Positions 44,901 through 58,380 are shown, counted from the first letter of the stretch. The stretch is DNA of 64,000 bases from Daphnia carinata (GCF_022539665.2 NC_081340.1:5083357-5147356), one strand, 5' to 3'. Notes: generated from the letters alone by a model not told the origin. Numbers and translations are program-made.

Positions 44901-46319
44901 ATGAGCTAGCACTTCACACCTGAGCTGAATCCCCCCCCCCCCCCCCCAAAAAAAAAAAAAAAAAAAAAGAGAAAAGAGGTTTTCTTTTTTCTTTTCTTTT
45001 TTTTCTCGTTCGTCGTTTATTGTTATTCTAGACGAAAACGCGCGCGTTGCATAAATAAATAAATCTCTTCTCCTTTTTTTCTAATTTTTTTTTTTTTTTT
45101 TTTCGGAGAATGAATTTTGTTTGTTATTGTTGTTGTTGCTGGGCTGACTGGCCACTGGTCGTGTGCTAGTGCGTGTTTGGATGAGACGGACCGGAAGGCG
45201 TGTTACTTTTTTTTTCTTTCTTTCTCTCCTTTTTCTTGCGTGAAAATGAAAGAGAAAAAAAAATTTAGATTTACGATTTTTTGTTTAGTTTGATTGGACA
45301 GCAGTTTGATTGTTGTTTTACCGACGATGATGGGAGCGAATAATGCAAAAGGATTTAGCCATTTTTTCTTTTAACTATTCATAAAAGATTAGAAATTGTT
45401 TGGGTGTGCCTTGTTGATTAATCAGCCGGAGAAATTTTGAGAAAAGAAATTTGAACTCTTTGATGCAGAGGTTCTCTCCTCTCACTTATCTGTTTGTCAC
45501 CGTGAAAAATGGACGCGACGCCATCGTGTGAACTTGGCTCACAAGGCGTTCAGATTGATAGACAAACATATCCCCCAAATTTGTCCTCTTTTCAACTGTC
45601 GGGGTAATGTTTGATCCTCTTTCCCTCCTCAGTGGGTCTTAATTATCGATTTAATAAATCTCAATGATAATTGAAAAAAATAAGGCAGGAGTCGCTAGTA
45701 AAAAAAATGTTGTATTTTGAATAATCACGCTGACGGTCTTATTCGATCGGCGTTTTTATAATCTCATCCTGTTAAAACATATTTCTTTCAATGTAGGGAT
45801 CTCTCTTTTTTTTTTTTTCAATCACGCCGCGTTGTCGGCATTTGTTTCTTTTCGAAAGCGAATTTCGTCTTTACGTTTTCAGGTTTTTTTGTTTTTTCCC
45901 TTATGATTTTTTTTCTTTTCCGATTTTGACAAGATCGAAACAGTTGATTACGACACACATATACGTCTACGCTGGCTCATGTATTTTTTTTTTTTCTCTG
46001 GTACAAAACAATAGTCTGTTCGCGGGCCATCGTGCGTGGTCATCCGATCACGTTCTCCCTCTCGTCCTTATTTTTCTATTCGTATTTGTATTTTTATTTT
46101 TATTTTATTTTTCTTCTTGTTGTTGTTGTTGCGCGTCTGTATTTATTCATACGAGCAAGATGATGCGGATGCGAGTTTTTTCCCAAGATTCAGAGGATCT
46201 AACAGAAGAAAAAAAAAAGAGATAGATACGATTAGACGTTGGTGAGCGCAACAGCTGGAACGTCGTGCCTTTTGCCCCACACACTCACGGCGTTCTTGCG
46301 AGAAACGAAGAAATAAAAA

Positions 46320-46320
<1 letters not shown>
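37196..46320. other. Intergenic stretch downstream of RasGEF1; no supported gene
   Basis: AT-rich with homopolymers. Includes (TC)n 41887-41917, a C16 run near 42497-42512, and a C17-A21 junction at 44931-44968. A Cys-rich frame starting at 38407 is the only exon-like candidate. An inverted E-box pair lies at 40864-40891, and a CTCF-like GCGCCATCTTTTGGTG near 40996. Confidence 0.5.
41887..41917. repeat. (TC)n microsatellite
   Basis: About 15 TC units; GAGA-type sequence on the opposite strand. Confidence 0.95.

Positions 46321-46322
<2 letters not shown>

Positions 46323-46351
<29 letters not shown>
46323..46351. repeat. (GT)n microsatellite
   Basis: About 14 uninterrupted GT units. Confidence 0.95.
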
Positions 46352-46925
46352 ATGTTATTTCAAACAAGGGGTTATATACGAAGATGACTATAGCCATAAG
46401 GAAGAGTCACGTTAAGTGACGGAGCAGATTCTTCATTCCTCTTATTCTATTTTGATCCCCCCCCCCTCTCCATTTTCGCCTATTTCTCTCCATACATCGA
46501 GTTGTACGCGGGATGATGATGATGATAGGCGCTCACACACGTTCAAACACACGCACGAAAATGGAGGAGAAAAAAAAAAGAAGAAGAGAGTCTGTGGGGG
46601 CTAGTAGATGAAGCGAAAGGGCTCTCACATGATGCGTTCGTGACGATGATGGACTTGTGTGGGATGTGCAGTCGCAGAAAAAAAAAAACGAAAAATACGG
46701 GACAGCAGCATCGCACCTTGATGACAAGTCTCCTCCCCCCTACTTTTTTCGAGTCGAAAGGCAGGTTAACTAAACAACAACAAAAAATTGAAACGTATTT
46801 TTAGGGGACGAGAAGGGAACACGCTGCTGTTGCTCTAATGGTATTATAATATCGATGATTGGATTTAATTAGATGCGTGACTCTGTGAGCTCTCTCGGCT
46901 TCTACCGAGACGGAATAATAACCAT

Positions 46926-46954
<29 letters not shown>
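46926..46954. repeat. (CA)n microsatellite
   Basis: About 14 uninterrupted CA units. Confidence 0.95.
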
Positions 46955-46957
<3 letters not shown>

Positions 46958-47116
46958 ACGGTATAGACACAAGTATTAAAATATGTAGCTCTGATGATGA
47001 CTATAGAGTTAAAGCTGCATGTGGTTCTTTGGTTACTTGCTCCGATTGGACTTTAATCGTTTCGGCAGGGCACGGCGACAAAGACGATGCGTGTCTTCTT
47101 CTTTTTTTTTTTTTTT

Positions 47117-47117
47117 A

Positions 47118-47170
<53 letters not shown>

Positions 47171-47172
47171 GT
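47117..47172. repeat. Compound (TG)n-(TGTATG)n microsatellite
   Basis: Pure TG units pass into TGTATG hexamers, a compound array of 56 bp. Confidence 0.95.
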
Positions 47173-47821
47173 CTGTTGCTCAAATGGAAGCTCACAGGTA
47201 AATCACATGGCCGCCGGTGGTTAAAGAAACCGAGGTGAGAGGATGGGGGGGGGGGACAGAGAAAATAAAATGAGAGGCTGTATAACTCTAGATGTTGTGC
47301 GCTGCTATGTGGGTCGCGGTTCGAGTCCGTACGGGGTCACAATTATTTTGCATCGTCGCGTAAGTAATAGCATCAATACGGGATAGCAAAAACATTTTAT
47401 TTTGACAAAAAAAATGTTCAAAACTTTTTTTTTTTTCTTCACTGCGTCGATCAACAAATTTATGGGGTGTACCGCTTTTTTGCAGGCCGGAGAAAACTGA
47501 CGGATAAAAAAAAAAGGGAATCCTAAGCTGTTGGGAGAAATTTTTATGACTCTGTTTTTGTATGTCGTGCGTTTAGAGACAGTAGACACATTGTAAAACC
47601 ATACGTGCACATCCCGCTGTACGGCTTGTATATCACCAGCCTACGCGTATTTTGAAACGCTTTGGTTGAGGGCCTCCGAGTCTCTTGTCGTACCCTATTG
47701 GCCCTTGTCCCCATGTTTTCAGTCTGCCCATCTTTTTTTTTTTTATAATAGGCCTATACGACCCATGTCGTATACTACGGAGCGGCTCTAAGGATTTTGG
47801 AAGGGGGGTTCGTACTATTTT

Positions 47822-47823
<2 letters not shown>

Positions 47824-47858
<35 letters not shown>
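47824..47858. repeat. (AC)n microsatellite
   Basis: About 17 AC units, the longest pure dinucleotide array of the window. Confidence 0.95.
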
Positions 47859-47860
<2 letters not shown>

Positions 47861-48317
47861 ACACATACACGGACTGTAATAACGTATGCACTGATTTATT
47901 GGCGGGCATGCAATTGCATGTTGGATTTCTTTTTTCTGAAAGTCCAAGAAAAAAAAAAAGGAAACGAACATCTTGAGGGGGCAATTGCAGCAATACCATA
48001 GCCACCCAACTTTGTTTTCTTCATAACCTCTTTTGTGCTGGATGGGCGAGAGTATCTCATCTTTCGTATAAATTTCCCGTCTGGTGTACGTATTTTGATG
48101 ACATGTTATTCTATTTTTCTTTTCCGTGCATCAAATTGAGTTGGCCCATCACGGCCAATTGGCTGATGGCTGCAGGGTCGCAGCGGTCAGATGGGGCCTC
48201 AGCTTACGCTTTCGGCCGCCAAGCTCCAACGTCCCATGCCCATTAGGAGTCGGTTGATGATTACACACTAGGCTGGGCATGTATCTAGCGTTATTGTACT
48301 ACCATCCATGCGTGCTT

Positions 48318-48344
<27 letters not shown>
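48318..48344. repeat. (AC)n microsatellite
   Basis: About 13 AC units. Confidence 0.95.
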
Positions 48345-48348
<4 letters not shown>

Positions 48349-50652
48349 ACAAGTATAATATATACACACATGGCGGGCGGCGACGACGAATGGCGCCACA
48401 TATAAAAAAAAAAAACCTCCCCACCCACTCTCCTTACCATCCTTTCACTCACGAGGCAAGACCCCGTGATATTTCGGTTGTTTCTTTAGGGCGGCCTATG
48501 ATTCCCTTTTTTTTTGTATGTGTGTGTGTGTCTAGTCTCTTTTTGATTGTTACAGACATACACACAAGGGTTGGATTCAACATGAGTTTCAAAACATATA
48601 TCCGTTGTTAGATGGCAAGTCAGTTGCCTCGATTGTTGTTTTTCTTTTCTTTTTATTTTTTCAGGGCACACGAAACACGCACGAACTTCTTTTCTTTCTT
48701 CTTCTTCTCTTATTTTTCAGTTTGGGATGGGTGATTGTACCTGTACATCAGCGTATAGTGGGTACATGTGTGTACATCGACACGAGCATTATTATACAGC
48801 GGCGTTCTTGTTTTATTTTTTTATATCGTATGACCGGGAGCAACAAGAGTTTGGAGCGGGAAACGCAAAAAGAAGTGACCGACCACTAGCGTCTACATGA
48901 ATAACGTGCGTCTGAACGAACTCGTTACACTTCGTACGCTGTACTCTAACGTACGTGTGTTCCACTTCTATTTTTAGAATATTACCTTTCCCCTTTTTTC
49001 TTTTTCTTTTTTTTTTGATTCTTTTTCTTTTTTTTATTGTTATTTGTTATGGAGGACGTCAATTAACTGCTGTGCGGTATAACTCGTTACCGTGCATGTT
49101 CTGCATATGCTAAAGTTTTGATCAACTCGAAAAGCGGATCCTTTTTTTTAAATCATTTTCTTTTTACCAACGTGAATTGCAATGGCGGGCATTTGAATAG
49201 TCACGTACAATTGAAAACAAACGACGAGCGCAGTAGCGTACAAAGAATTTGCTCTTATCGACAATAGTCTGATGAAACTGTTACGACAGGGCGAGCCGTT
49301 TGGCAATCAGACGGCCATTAACGGATTTGTTTGTTTGTTTTGTTTGTTTGTTTTTGTTGGAAAAATATTGCCGGGGAGACACGGCGTGATGTATAATTTT
49401 ATTTTTGTGCGTAATATTTGGCAACGATGCGCTAAGCATTAAAAAAAAAAAATGGGACGTAACGTGGTGATATAATACCGGGAATAACTGGCATCGGCTG
49501 TTTTCCGAGAGGGGGTTAAAAATGGAGAGGCAGAGAGACATTCCTTTTTGTTTTTGTTTGAAACATTTAGGTTACGACATCATTAACGACTTGTTTATGA
49601 TTTGTTGGAACCCCGCTTCGCATCCCTTCTCCGTCGAGTGTGTGTCCGTGTCTTTGCTGTTTTGCGACGATGATGGACTTATTCTTCAACCTCACACGGG
49701 TTGCACAAGTCGAGGGGAATCACCTCCCCCTTTGTGGCCCCATCAGAGCTCCGCCCTTCCACCTCCTCCATCGTGGTCCTCTTGTTGGACCGTGGAAGGA
49801 GGCGGCCAAGTCTCTTGACTCTTTTTTTTTCTCTCTCTCCCTTTTTCATAGTAAAAAAGAAAGAAAAAAAAGGATTTTTTTTTATTCTATGCGCCCGGCC
49901 CCCCCGGTCTCGTCGTGTGTCGACCGGTGCATGCCGTTCATTCGCCAAGTGTCTCTCGTCGGGGCCGAACGTGTGTCTCGAAAAAAAACAAAAAACATTT
50001 TCCTGTGCCTTTTTTTTTTAAAATTTAAATAGACGATCTCTACGTCCACCTATGACGCAATTCAATTTGGCTTTCATTAGTGTGAATCAGTTGGCAATCA
50101 AACATTTTTGATTGATGATCTCCAATTCAAATTTTTTTTTTTGTTTATCTCTGATTTTTGTTTGAAAAAATTCAAGTGACTTTGTAAGTTTCCGCGCTTT
50201 ATTTTTCTGAACTCTGCTAAGCAAAAAAAAAAAAAAACCTGATTGTTTTGTTTGCTTTTGTTTTTATCGAAATCAGAATCGATCAGAGAGAAGAAGAAAA
50301 AAAAAAAAAAGGAACCGGAAAATTTGTGCGGCGTTGAAATCTCTCTACCTCGTCTGTCGTCGGATGTGTTTTGTTTTCTTACCGACGTGCTACTGTTAAC
50401 CTTCTACTAGACGAATCCAGCTGAATCGACACCCACTGGCGTAGAAGAAATTTAAAAAAGAAAAAAACACCTTCATCATTAGCGAGGAGGCAAAGGGGAG
50501 CTTCTTCTCTTTAAAGCCCAAAACAAAACGGCGGGAAGACCAAGCAGGTTAGAAACCACCAGACTTTTAACATATGCTATTATCGGTGTATTATTTACTA
50601 TTCCGCACGTATGTTGTTTTCTTTGAATCAATCTCATCCATCATTTCTTCCG

Positions 50653-50680
50653 CGTGTGTGTGTGTGTGTGTGTGTGTGTG
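50653..50680. repeat. (GT)n microsatellite
   Basis: About 14 GT units, followed within 20 bp by a short CT array. Confidence 0.95.
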
Positions 50681-51341
50681 AAATAAGGATCGCTCTCTCT
50701 CTCTCTCTCGTTTTTTTTATATTTTATTTTCTGAAGAGAAAAGAGAGGAGGGTCACTCGGCCGCTTACAAAGTGCCTCTTTTTTTCCATCCGTCATGATT
50801 ATTGACGTCGAACGTGTTGCGCACCGGGATCCATCCGACAACCCGGAATGCTAATCAGGGCACGCGCCCAACAAAAAACTACTACCACCTTTTTTTTTTT
50901 CTTCTTTCGAAATGATGGATCTCTCCATCATCACGAAAGAAAACAACAACAAAAATTTGCCTAGACCCAAAAACTTATTTATTTTATTTTATTTTATTTT
51001 TTCTTTCTTTTTTCTTCGGGACATTTAGTTGGTTCTTTATGAAAAATTTTTCTGCTCCGCCGTTTTTTTGTTTTTTTTTCTGCCGTGTTTGAGAAGTTTT
51101 TATTTTTATTTTTTTTTTGATTTCGTACGTTCCCCCGGTGCGCCGTGTTTACGCGTGCGTGTGTTAACACTAGCACAATCTTTCCGTCACGAGAGATTAC
51201 ATTAAACTTCTTTTTCTTTCCCTGTTGCACGATAGTTTCTGGACTGTAAAATAAAGAAAGAAAAAAAAAATCCACACATGAAGATGGAAAAGAAAGAGAC
51301 AAGGCCAAAAACAGGGCTCGGCCGAGTATGTGTTTGTCTGT

Positions 51342-51519
51342 TGTGTGTGTGTGTGTGTGCATCTGCGTGCGTGTGTTGTTCTTTCGGCGCTATTGGAGAC
51401 TTGCAAGCACATACACACACACACACATGTATGCGTTAGTATATATATATATATATATATACATACACACATCCGCCTGGGCCACAAGGTCCTTTTTTTT
51501 TCTCTCTCTCTCTCTCTCT
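51342..51519. repeat. Cluster of GT, CA, TA and CT arrays
   Basis: (GT) 51342-51359, (AC) 51412-51427, (AT) 51439-51460 and (TC) 51500-51519 lie within 180 bp. The GT and AC arrays can pair with each other across 50 bp. Confidence 0.9.
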
Positions 51520-54500
51520 TTCTGTGTTCTTTTTCTTTTTATGACGTTGATTTCGTGAGTCGGGAGTTTGACGTGCGCGTTTGCGTGTGTAAGACACGAT
51601 CACCCTAGTCACGCTAGTGGGCGTCCACTCCGGACGGCAGCAGGGGTGGCTACACAGCGCCCAGTAGATCCTACAGCAAAGTTCTTTTTTTCTTCTTCTT
51701 CTTTTTTTTTTTAATAAACATATTTTTCCAGGGGATTTTTCTTTTTTTTTTTTTTTTTCGTTCTACGTGCCCCATCGTTTTCTTTTCTTTTTTATTCATT
51801 TCGCTTGTGGATCTCGGTTACCCCGCGTGCAATGGGTTGCGTTCGCTATGTGAACCCGAAGAAAAAAAAAACAACGACGTGCTGACTGGTCGTGATTTGT
51901 CCGTTTGGGAAAGAGCGGGACGCTTTTGCTATTTGTTGTTGTTGTTGTTGTTGTGCATAAGATATAAATAACAAAAAGTTGGGGGAAATCTTTTTGTGGG
52001 CAGAATGAAAGTGGCAAAATTCATTTGTTTTTAGTTGTAAGCAAAATGAGAGTTTACAGGTTCGTTGTTTATTTCATTCGATCAGCATTTTCACTTTTAG
52101 AAAAAAAAAAAAATGAGAAAAAGAGAGAGAGAGAGAGCTCATTTTGGGTTTTTCCCTGGTTAGTTCTTTTTTTTTTTTTTTTTTGTTTCTAAGGGGGGGG
52201 GGGGGGTTGAAGTGGTGATGCTGTGGGTGATTCAAATCAAAAAGTATCCGTTGCCTATTGCCCGGAAGTAAAAAATGTCGGCCGATCGTTTTATCCTTTG
52301 TCGGTTGATTGGGGGAAATGATGAACTCCTTTTTTCCGCACTCTTCTGAATTTTGCGAAATTCGTTTTTCGATAACGGCGGTCTGAGACGGAAACGGACG
52401 GGTCGCGTCGCTAGTCGGCGAATGTAAAAAGAAGCGAAATCCCTCTTTGCACTCCCTCTAAAAAAAAAAAAGTATGCCAAGACACATTTGCAGCTGCTAA
52501 AACCAACTTGATTTCATCATCTGAGTAGACATGAGCGACAAGGATTTATTTTTTTTTTTTTTTTTGGTGGTGAAGTATTCCACAATGTCAAAGGCCGTTC
52601 AACTTTGCATGATTGGTCATTGAAATCTGACATTGATACCGCCGACTCTGTCAAAAGAAAAAGCCGACGTGCTCGGCCACTTGTTCAATGTGACGCAACA
52701 TCAGGTGGGGAGCAATCCATCCATTTTTTTTTTTTTTTTTTTTTTAGTTTCCCGATAGTTGGGGGTCCCAATATAAAAACAAAATCATTCGGGGTTGATT
52801 CCTTTTGTTTTGTCTGTGCGTGTCTGCTCTTGTTGGTGGGTGTTCTATTGCTAGTTAACAGAAATCATGGAAATAGAAAGAAAAAAAAAGGGGTTCCATT
52901 CGGAGTTTTGAAAGAAAAAAAAAGAACTGGACTCTTTTTTTTTGTGGTTTATGACTCGTTTTTTTTCGCATAAGGGGAGGGCGATGTTGCACGCAGAGTG
53001 TTGAGGAGAGAGGGGGGAGAGAACCACAGACGAAAAAAAAAAAAGGAATAGAAAGAAGAAAGAAAAAAAAACCCATCTCCATCAGAGAGAATTGCTGTGT
53101 GCGTGACGTCTTAAATCTCCATGTAACGTCATCTTCCTTTATTTTATTTTTTTTTACCTGACTAGTCTGAGCTATATAGCCATTCCTTCTTGTTGCTTTT
53201 CGCCTCTTTATTCTACCCGTTTCCCAATGATGGGTAGAGCCAAGTTCTTCGACTTGTTCATGTCCCCCCCCCCCCCTCCAACTCTCCTATGTTCTTTTCT
53301 TCTTACCTATATTTAGATGGGTGGGGATGGTAAAAGAGATGCGTGTTGTGTGGACTGGTTTACCGATCTACACTCTACGCTCACATCTTATACGTGTGTA
53401 TGTGTGTGTGTATATATATATAGTATCGTACCTGGTGTGAGGTGTAAAAATTGCGCAAAAGAAAAGGTGGGGAAGGTGAAAAAGGTTAAATAAGCCTCAG
53501 GTAAAGAAGAAAAGAAAAATAGAAAAAATTTCATGGAACGAGAAGAAGATGCGGGGGGGGGGGGTTCACTTGTGTGTGTGTGTGTGTTTGCGGGCGTGTT
53601 GTATGTGTGTGGAGATGAGGAGAAGGGGGGGGGGTCATATATCTATCACGTTCGTAAACTTTCTTTTTACCTTCATCTTCTCCTTTGAAGCTGAAGGAAT
53701 TTTCTTCGAAAACAAATGAATTTTGCGAGATTTTGAATTTCGCGCTCGTTTTTGAACAATCGATTTAAATCGCGCAGGACATTTCAAACATGCGAGTTCG
53801 GCCGTCAACGTTTGATTTATGCGTTACATAATCGAGCGGGTCATTGCCTTTATTGTTACATAATTTAATAAATGAGGTAGGGGAGAACCAGTCTAAAAAA
53901 AAGAGTACAACAATACGGTCTGTTAGACACTTTTTTTTCTGGTGTGGGATATCTAATAGTCAAAAAAAAAGTTACTTTCATGACGGAGGTGGAGTTCAAA
54001 CGGGGGTGGTAAAAAGGAGGAGACGAGACAGGTAAAAAAAAAAAGAAAAAAAAATCGTTCTCTTATGGGTAAGAATAAGAAAGAGGGGGGCCCACTTGTT
54101 GCAGGACCTTTCAAGATTTTAGCTGGTCAGCAGAGAAATATGTGAATTTTTTTTTTTTAACACACGGTAGATTCTTCCAGCCCATAAAATAAGACTTTTT
54201 TTTACAGAGGGAAAGAGAGGGGGGGTATTTTGAGGTAGGAGGAGTAAAATGGGAAGAATCTTACCGTTTTTTTTCTTTTTCTTTAAGGAGGGGGTTGGAA
54301 ATGAGGATTTGGCCCGCGACTTTCATGCGAGTTGATGTAATTCGAAAAAAAAAAAAATGCACCTTGTTCCTTTGTGGTTAAGGGACGGGGGTTGCCGTGT
54401 AACTCCGAATAGAGTGGGCGGATAAAGAATCTAAAGATAACCTGTAACGTGTGTGCGATTTATGAGGTTTGTGTATATATCCTGCCATGTTCTCATTTCA

Positions 54501-56480
54501 TGTTTTTATAATTTTTTCCCCCTTTTTTTTTCTTCTTCTTCTTCGTATTTTTCGCCTTGCGTTGATGCGATGGATGTAGGCCGATCCTTTGCCCCCTTGA
54601 CCGATTTATACATGTATGCAACCCCCCTTCAGCTTTGATAATGAGAGATGTAAGCTTGTGCTGCTCCTGCTGCTCTCCAGGGTTTGTCTGCGGGGTTGGA
54701 AAAAGAAAAAGAAATGAGCTCATTACTTGAAAATGGAGGAATGTGTTGTGTTCTCAATGTTACCTTTTGACGAGACACACACATACACACACGCTGGTTA
54801 GGCCTCTGCAATCGAAATTTCTGCGGAAGTTTTTGTTAGGTAAACGAGGACGAGGTCAGACACTGGGGTCACCAGCAAGGCCAATCGGCTTTGATTCTTA
54901 ATATTTTGCACGCGAAAACTATCACTTTTTCTTTGTTGTGTTTGTTAAGCGGCACGTCCACACAGGTGTGCAGTATTCTCGATTGAAAACAACACGTTGA
55001 AAAGAGAGGGGGGTTGCTGTTGCGGACAATGAAGTTTGCCTTTGGTCTACTTTGCTTTATATCGGACCCTATTTTCTCCACATGATTTTCTAGAGGCACG
55101 ATATTCTCTTTTTGGAAACCAACTTCGTTCTCCTCAGTTTCCTTTCTCTTCATGTTTGAATATTTTTGGTCTTTTTTTCGTGGCGGTAATTTCAAACCGC
55201 GCGCCCAAAGAGGCTCATTTTACCACTAACGTTGGAGATTATTACGCATCAGAGCCAATAGGATCTCGATTTTTTTTTAAATTTTATTTCTAAACCTTTT
55301 TTCAGTGTTGTATGAAAAACGGAAACGATTTTTCCTTGTTCTTCTATTTAACATGTGCGCGACCAATTTTGACACTTAAATGTATGCAAAAAAACAAACA
55401 AACAAAACAAAACAAAACAAACTAGCGTTATGGTATACGTGATGTCAGGTCCGTGTCTAGTCGCTTACTTTTTACGGTTGCCAAAGAAAAAAATAGCGGA
55501 GGAAACGCCCAAAAACAATTTTTGGGTGGTTGAAAGAGGTTTCGGACACTATGTGTTCGCCTGCTGTTGATTCTGCGAATTTAAAAAGAAAATACTATGG
55601 GGACTCGTGTGTGTGTGTGTGTGTATAAAGAACAAGGTCACTGGCTAAACGTGCTGTTACGAACCGCGTTTGAAATGCACCGTGAAGAAACCCCCCCCCC
55701 TCTCCCCCCATCTTCACAATGGAAAGAAGAGGCAAGAAAAAGCGGACGGGTCGCCCATCTGTGTCCATCCAAAGGCGGGGTAAACTAAATAAAACAATCC
55801 CCCCATGATCCTTTTCCAAGAAAAAAAAAAAAAAAGAATAAGAGAACGAAAGAAAAAAACAAAAAGAGAATTTCTGTTTTGTGTGTTGAATTATGCGTGA
55901 ACGACATGTGACGAACGGTGCCCGGGTTGAAGGAGAAAGCGGGGCGCGCTCTGATTACATATAACTCTGATTCTCTTTCTCCCCCCTTCACTTTATTATT
56001 TCAAGATATTTTTTTCTTTCCCTAAATATTTTTTTTTCACGGTCTGTAAGGTTTTCTCTTTCGTCCGTTTTTCTTCTTATTTTACAAACATAACAGAGCC
56101 TGGAAAAAAAAAAATATTTAAGGCGAGTAAAGGCTGTCGTATTATTATTATTATTATTTTTTTACTCCCTTCATCTCCTTCGTTTTCTTTTCAAATAAAG
56201 CCGTGATCGTGTCTGACGTGTGCACTCGACTCCGTTTTCATCGTTTTCTTCGTTGGGATGGAAAGAGTATCGCGTTTCTGTGCCGCTTGTTGTGTTACCT
56301 GTGCAGAGCGACATGTACGCGTGTGTCTGTCTCTGCTTACGTTGTGTAGAGGAAAGGAAAAACTCGCGTTTAGGGCGTGTGCTGTTGACACAAACTCTGG
56401 CGGGGCGGTCACATGCGGCCCATGAAAATAGGCGAGATGGAATAAAATAATAGACAGAACTTTGTCACCAAAATAGAATT

Positions 56481-56704
56481 TTGTGTGTGTGTGTGTGTGT
56501 GTTGAAGTTGTTTGGAATCTTAATGAAAAACGAGAAGCTTGCAACGATGGGCTTCTCGCATTTCCATCAGGTTTCAAACAACAAAAAATGTCAACCGTTT
56601 TTTTTTTTAAATCAAAATTCGAATTGAAAAATTTTCCCGCCCAAAAGCCTTGAACACGATTTAATTACCGGTTTAATGCTTTTACACACACACACACACA
56701 CACA
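56481..56704. repeat. Inverted pair of (GT)n and (AC)n arrays
   Basis: (GT) at 56481-56502 and (AC) at 56683-56704, 22 bp each, are complementary and 180 bp apart. A (CT) array follows at 56821-56841. Confidence 0.9.
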
Positions 56705-57716
56705 TACGTAACAACAAAAAAAAAAAGAAGAAAAGATGAACATTAGCTTCTGGATTTCCGTTTTGTTATCTTTTCTTTCCTCTTTTATGCATCGCATCTA
56801 TTGTTACGCATTTTGCCCCCGTCTCTCTCTCTCTCTCTCTTTGGTTCCCATCGCATCCCAGGAGCTAAACACCGTCCAACAACAATAAGAGGCCAGACAA
56901 GGCATTACATAGAAGTTAGAATCAATAGAATAATAAGACGAGGAAGCCAGTGGCAAAAACTATGACCGGCCGCTGTCTGATATTTATGCACACAACAACG
57001 TGCTGCCAGTCTGGAACATGACTCGGCTTAACATTCTCGTCCCGTGTAAACTTACGTCAGCTATATCATTAGGGGCGGCCCTTCGAATATAGCGCTATCC
57101 GTGTGTAGGGGTGAATCATATTCTTCGAGTGGATCAAAAACTCTTGTCATTTATATAACTCGTTGATTTATTAGCTAACGACTTGAGGCACTCAGTGCAT
57201 AAAGCGCGCATTTACAATTGAAAATAGAGCAATGAGCTCGTTGCAGCGTGTCGTGAAGAAAAAAAAAAAAAACGCAAATGGCCCCTTCACTGCAGTCCTT
57301 TTGTCGTGTCACCAGGGTCCGCTTACGTGAAGGTTTTATGTGTGCACACCGTAGGGCGAGTGTCGGTGAATTGTGACGTGCCTCACAATGCAGGTGTTAT
57401 TTCTTGAAAATGACATTTTGCTTGGCCACTGGTGCGTGATCTGTTTTTTTTTTTTTTTTTTTTTGTTCAGAGAGAAACAGTTCACGGAGAATGTGGTGGT
57501 TCTCTTATTATTCTACGTTTCCAAAGGCCTTAATCGTCATCAAAAAAAAAAAAAAAAAGCTTGCAAACTACCTTGACGAATTAGAAGGGGGGTGGGGGGT
57601 GGGGGATGCTATTAATCTGTTATTTTATTCGGGGAGCTGCGCAAGAGCGCGTGAAAACGATATGGAGGGGAGCGTGAGAGAGAAAGAACGAGAGGTGGGA
57701 GTCGAACTTGCCTATG

Positions 57717-57723
<7 letters not shown>

Positions 57724-57748
<25 letters not shown>
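57724..57748. repeat. (CT)n microsatellite
   Basis: About 12 CT units, followed by a TTATTGTTGTTG-rich stretch. Confidence 0.9.
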
Positions 57749-57749
<1 letters not shown>

Positions 57750-58225
57750 TTGATTGTTATTATTTTGTTATTGTTGTTGTTATTGTTGTTAATGTTACAC
57801 AGCAGTCTCTCTCGCTCGCTTCCTCCGCTTCGAAAAGATGTAACATTATTCCTCCTTCTTTTGACTTCCATTTTTTTTTCCTCCCCTATTTGTGAGAGGA
57901 TTCCGTTGATGCAACGGCGTTTGTCAGAATGCAAAGTCATCGGCTTTGTTGTGTCTCGATGCCCTAACCTCTACCACCGGCTCAATTGTGATTCAATCTG
58001 GTAGAACGAAGGACGCTAAAGAAAAGAAAAAACTAGAGAAAATAATGATGATGATGATGATGACGACGACGGACGACTTGGTGTCTACGTGTTTATTGTA
58101 GGTAGCTCTTTTTTTTTCTTCTTACATTTGACTACCAAGATACTAGCCCTTATTGTGTCCCCTCCCATATGGACAGATGGGGAAATGTACGGTGTGTATT
58201 TACGGCGTGTATATCATCCCGCTGC

Positions 58226-58380
58226 CTAGGGGTGTGTAGCTATTCAGTTCATTTTCACGCGCCGCCGCTTGTCATTTTTCCTATGGATATAAGCAGAGCT
58301 ACAGTAGTTAGCTGCTAACTAATATCCCGAGTTCCGTTTGCGCGCACAACAGCCACCGACGCGCGCGTCCTGCCAACTTC
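58226..58380. promoter_or_regulatory. CpG-rich block upstream of the psq gene, candidate promoter
   Basis: CpG-dense patches (ACGCGCCGCCGC near 58257 and GACGCGCGCG near 58358) stand out in an AT-rich region 0.4-0.6 kb before the psq coding exon. An Inr-like TTCAGTTC lies at 58243-58250, without a DPE at +28 or a TATA box. It is a weak candidate for the start of the non-coding first exon. Confidence 0.25.

Larger units (their letters stand above)
46321..58225. other. Microsatellite-rich stretch upstream of the psq gene; no supported gene
   Basis: Many dinucleotide repeats (listed separately) and G runs. Frames are mostly Thr-His or Val-Cys repeats from CA/GT tracts. One basic exon-like frame (52605-52706) and a CpG-rich patch at 48130-48260 remain unexplained. 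The stretch may hold the non-coding 5' exon and regulatory DNA of the psq gene. Confidence 0.45.

Noticed and set aside
47101-47201. Val-Cys and Cys-Met repeat proteins
   Set aside because: They are translations of GT and GTATGT microsatellites.
46323-47858. CRISPR-like array
   Set aside because: The repeats are simple dinucleotide arrays without unique spacers, in a eukaryotic sequence.
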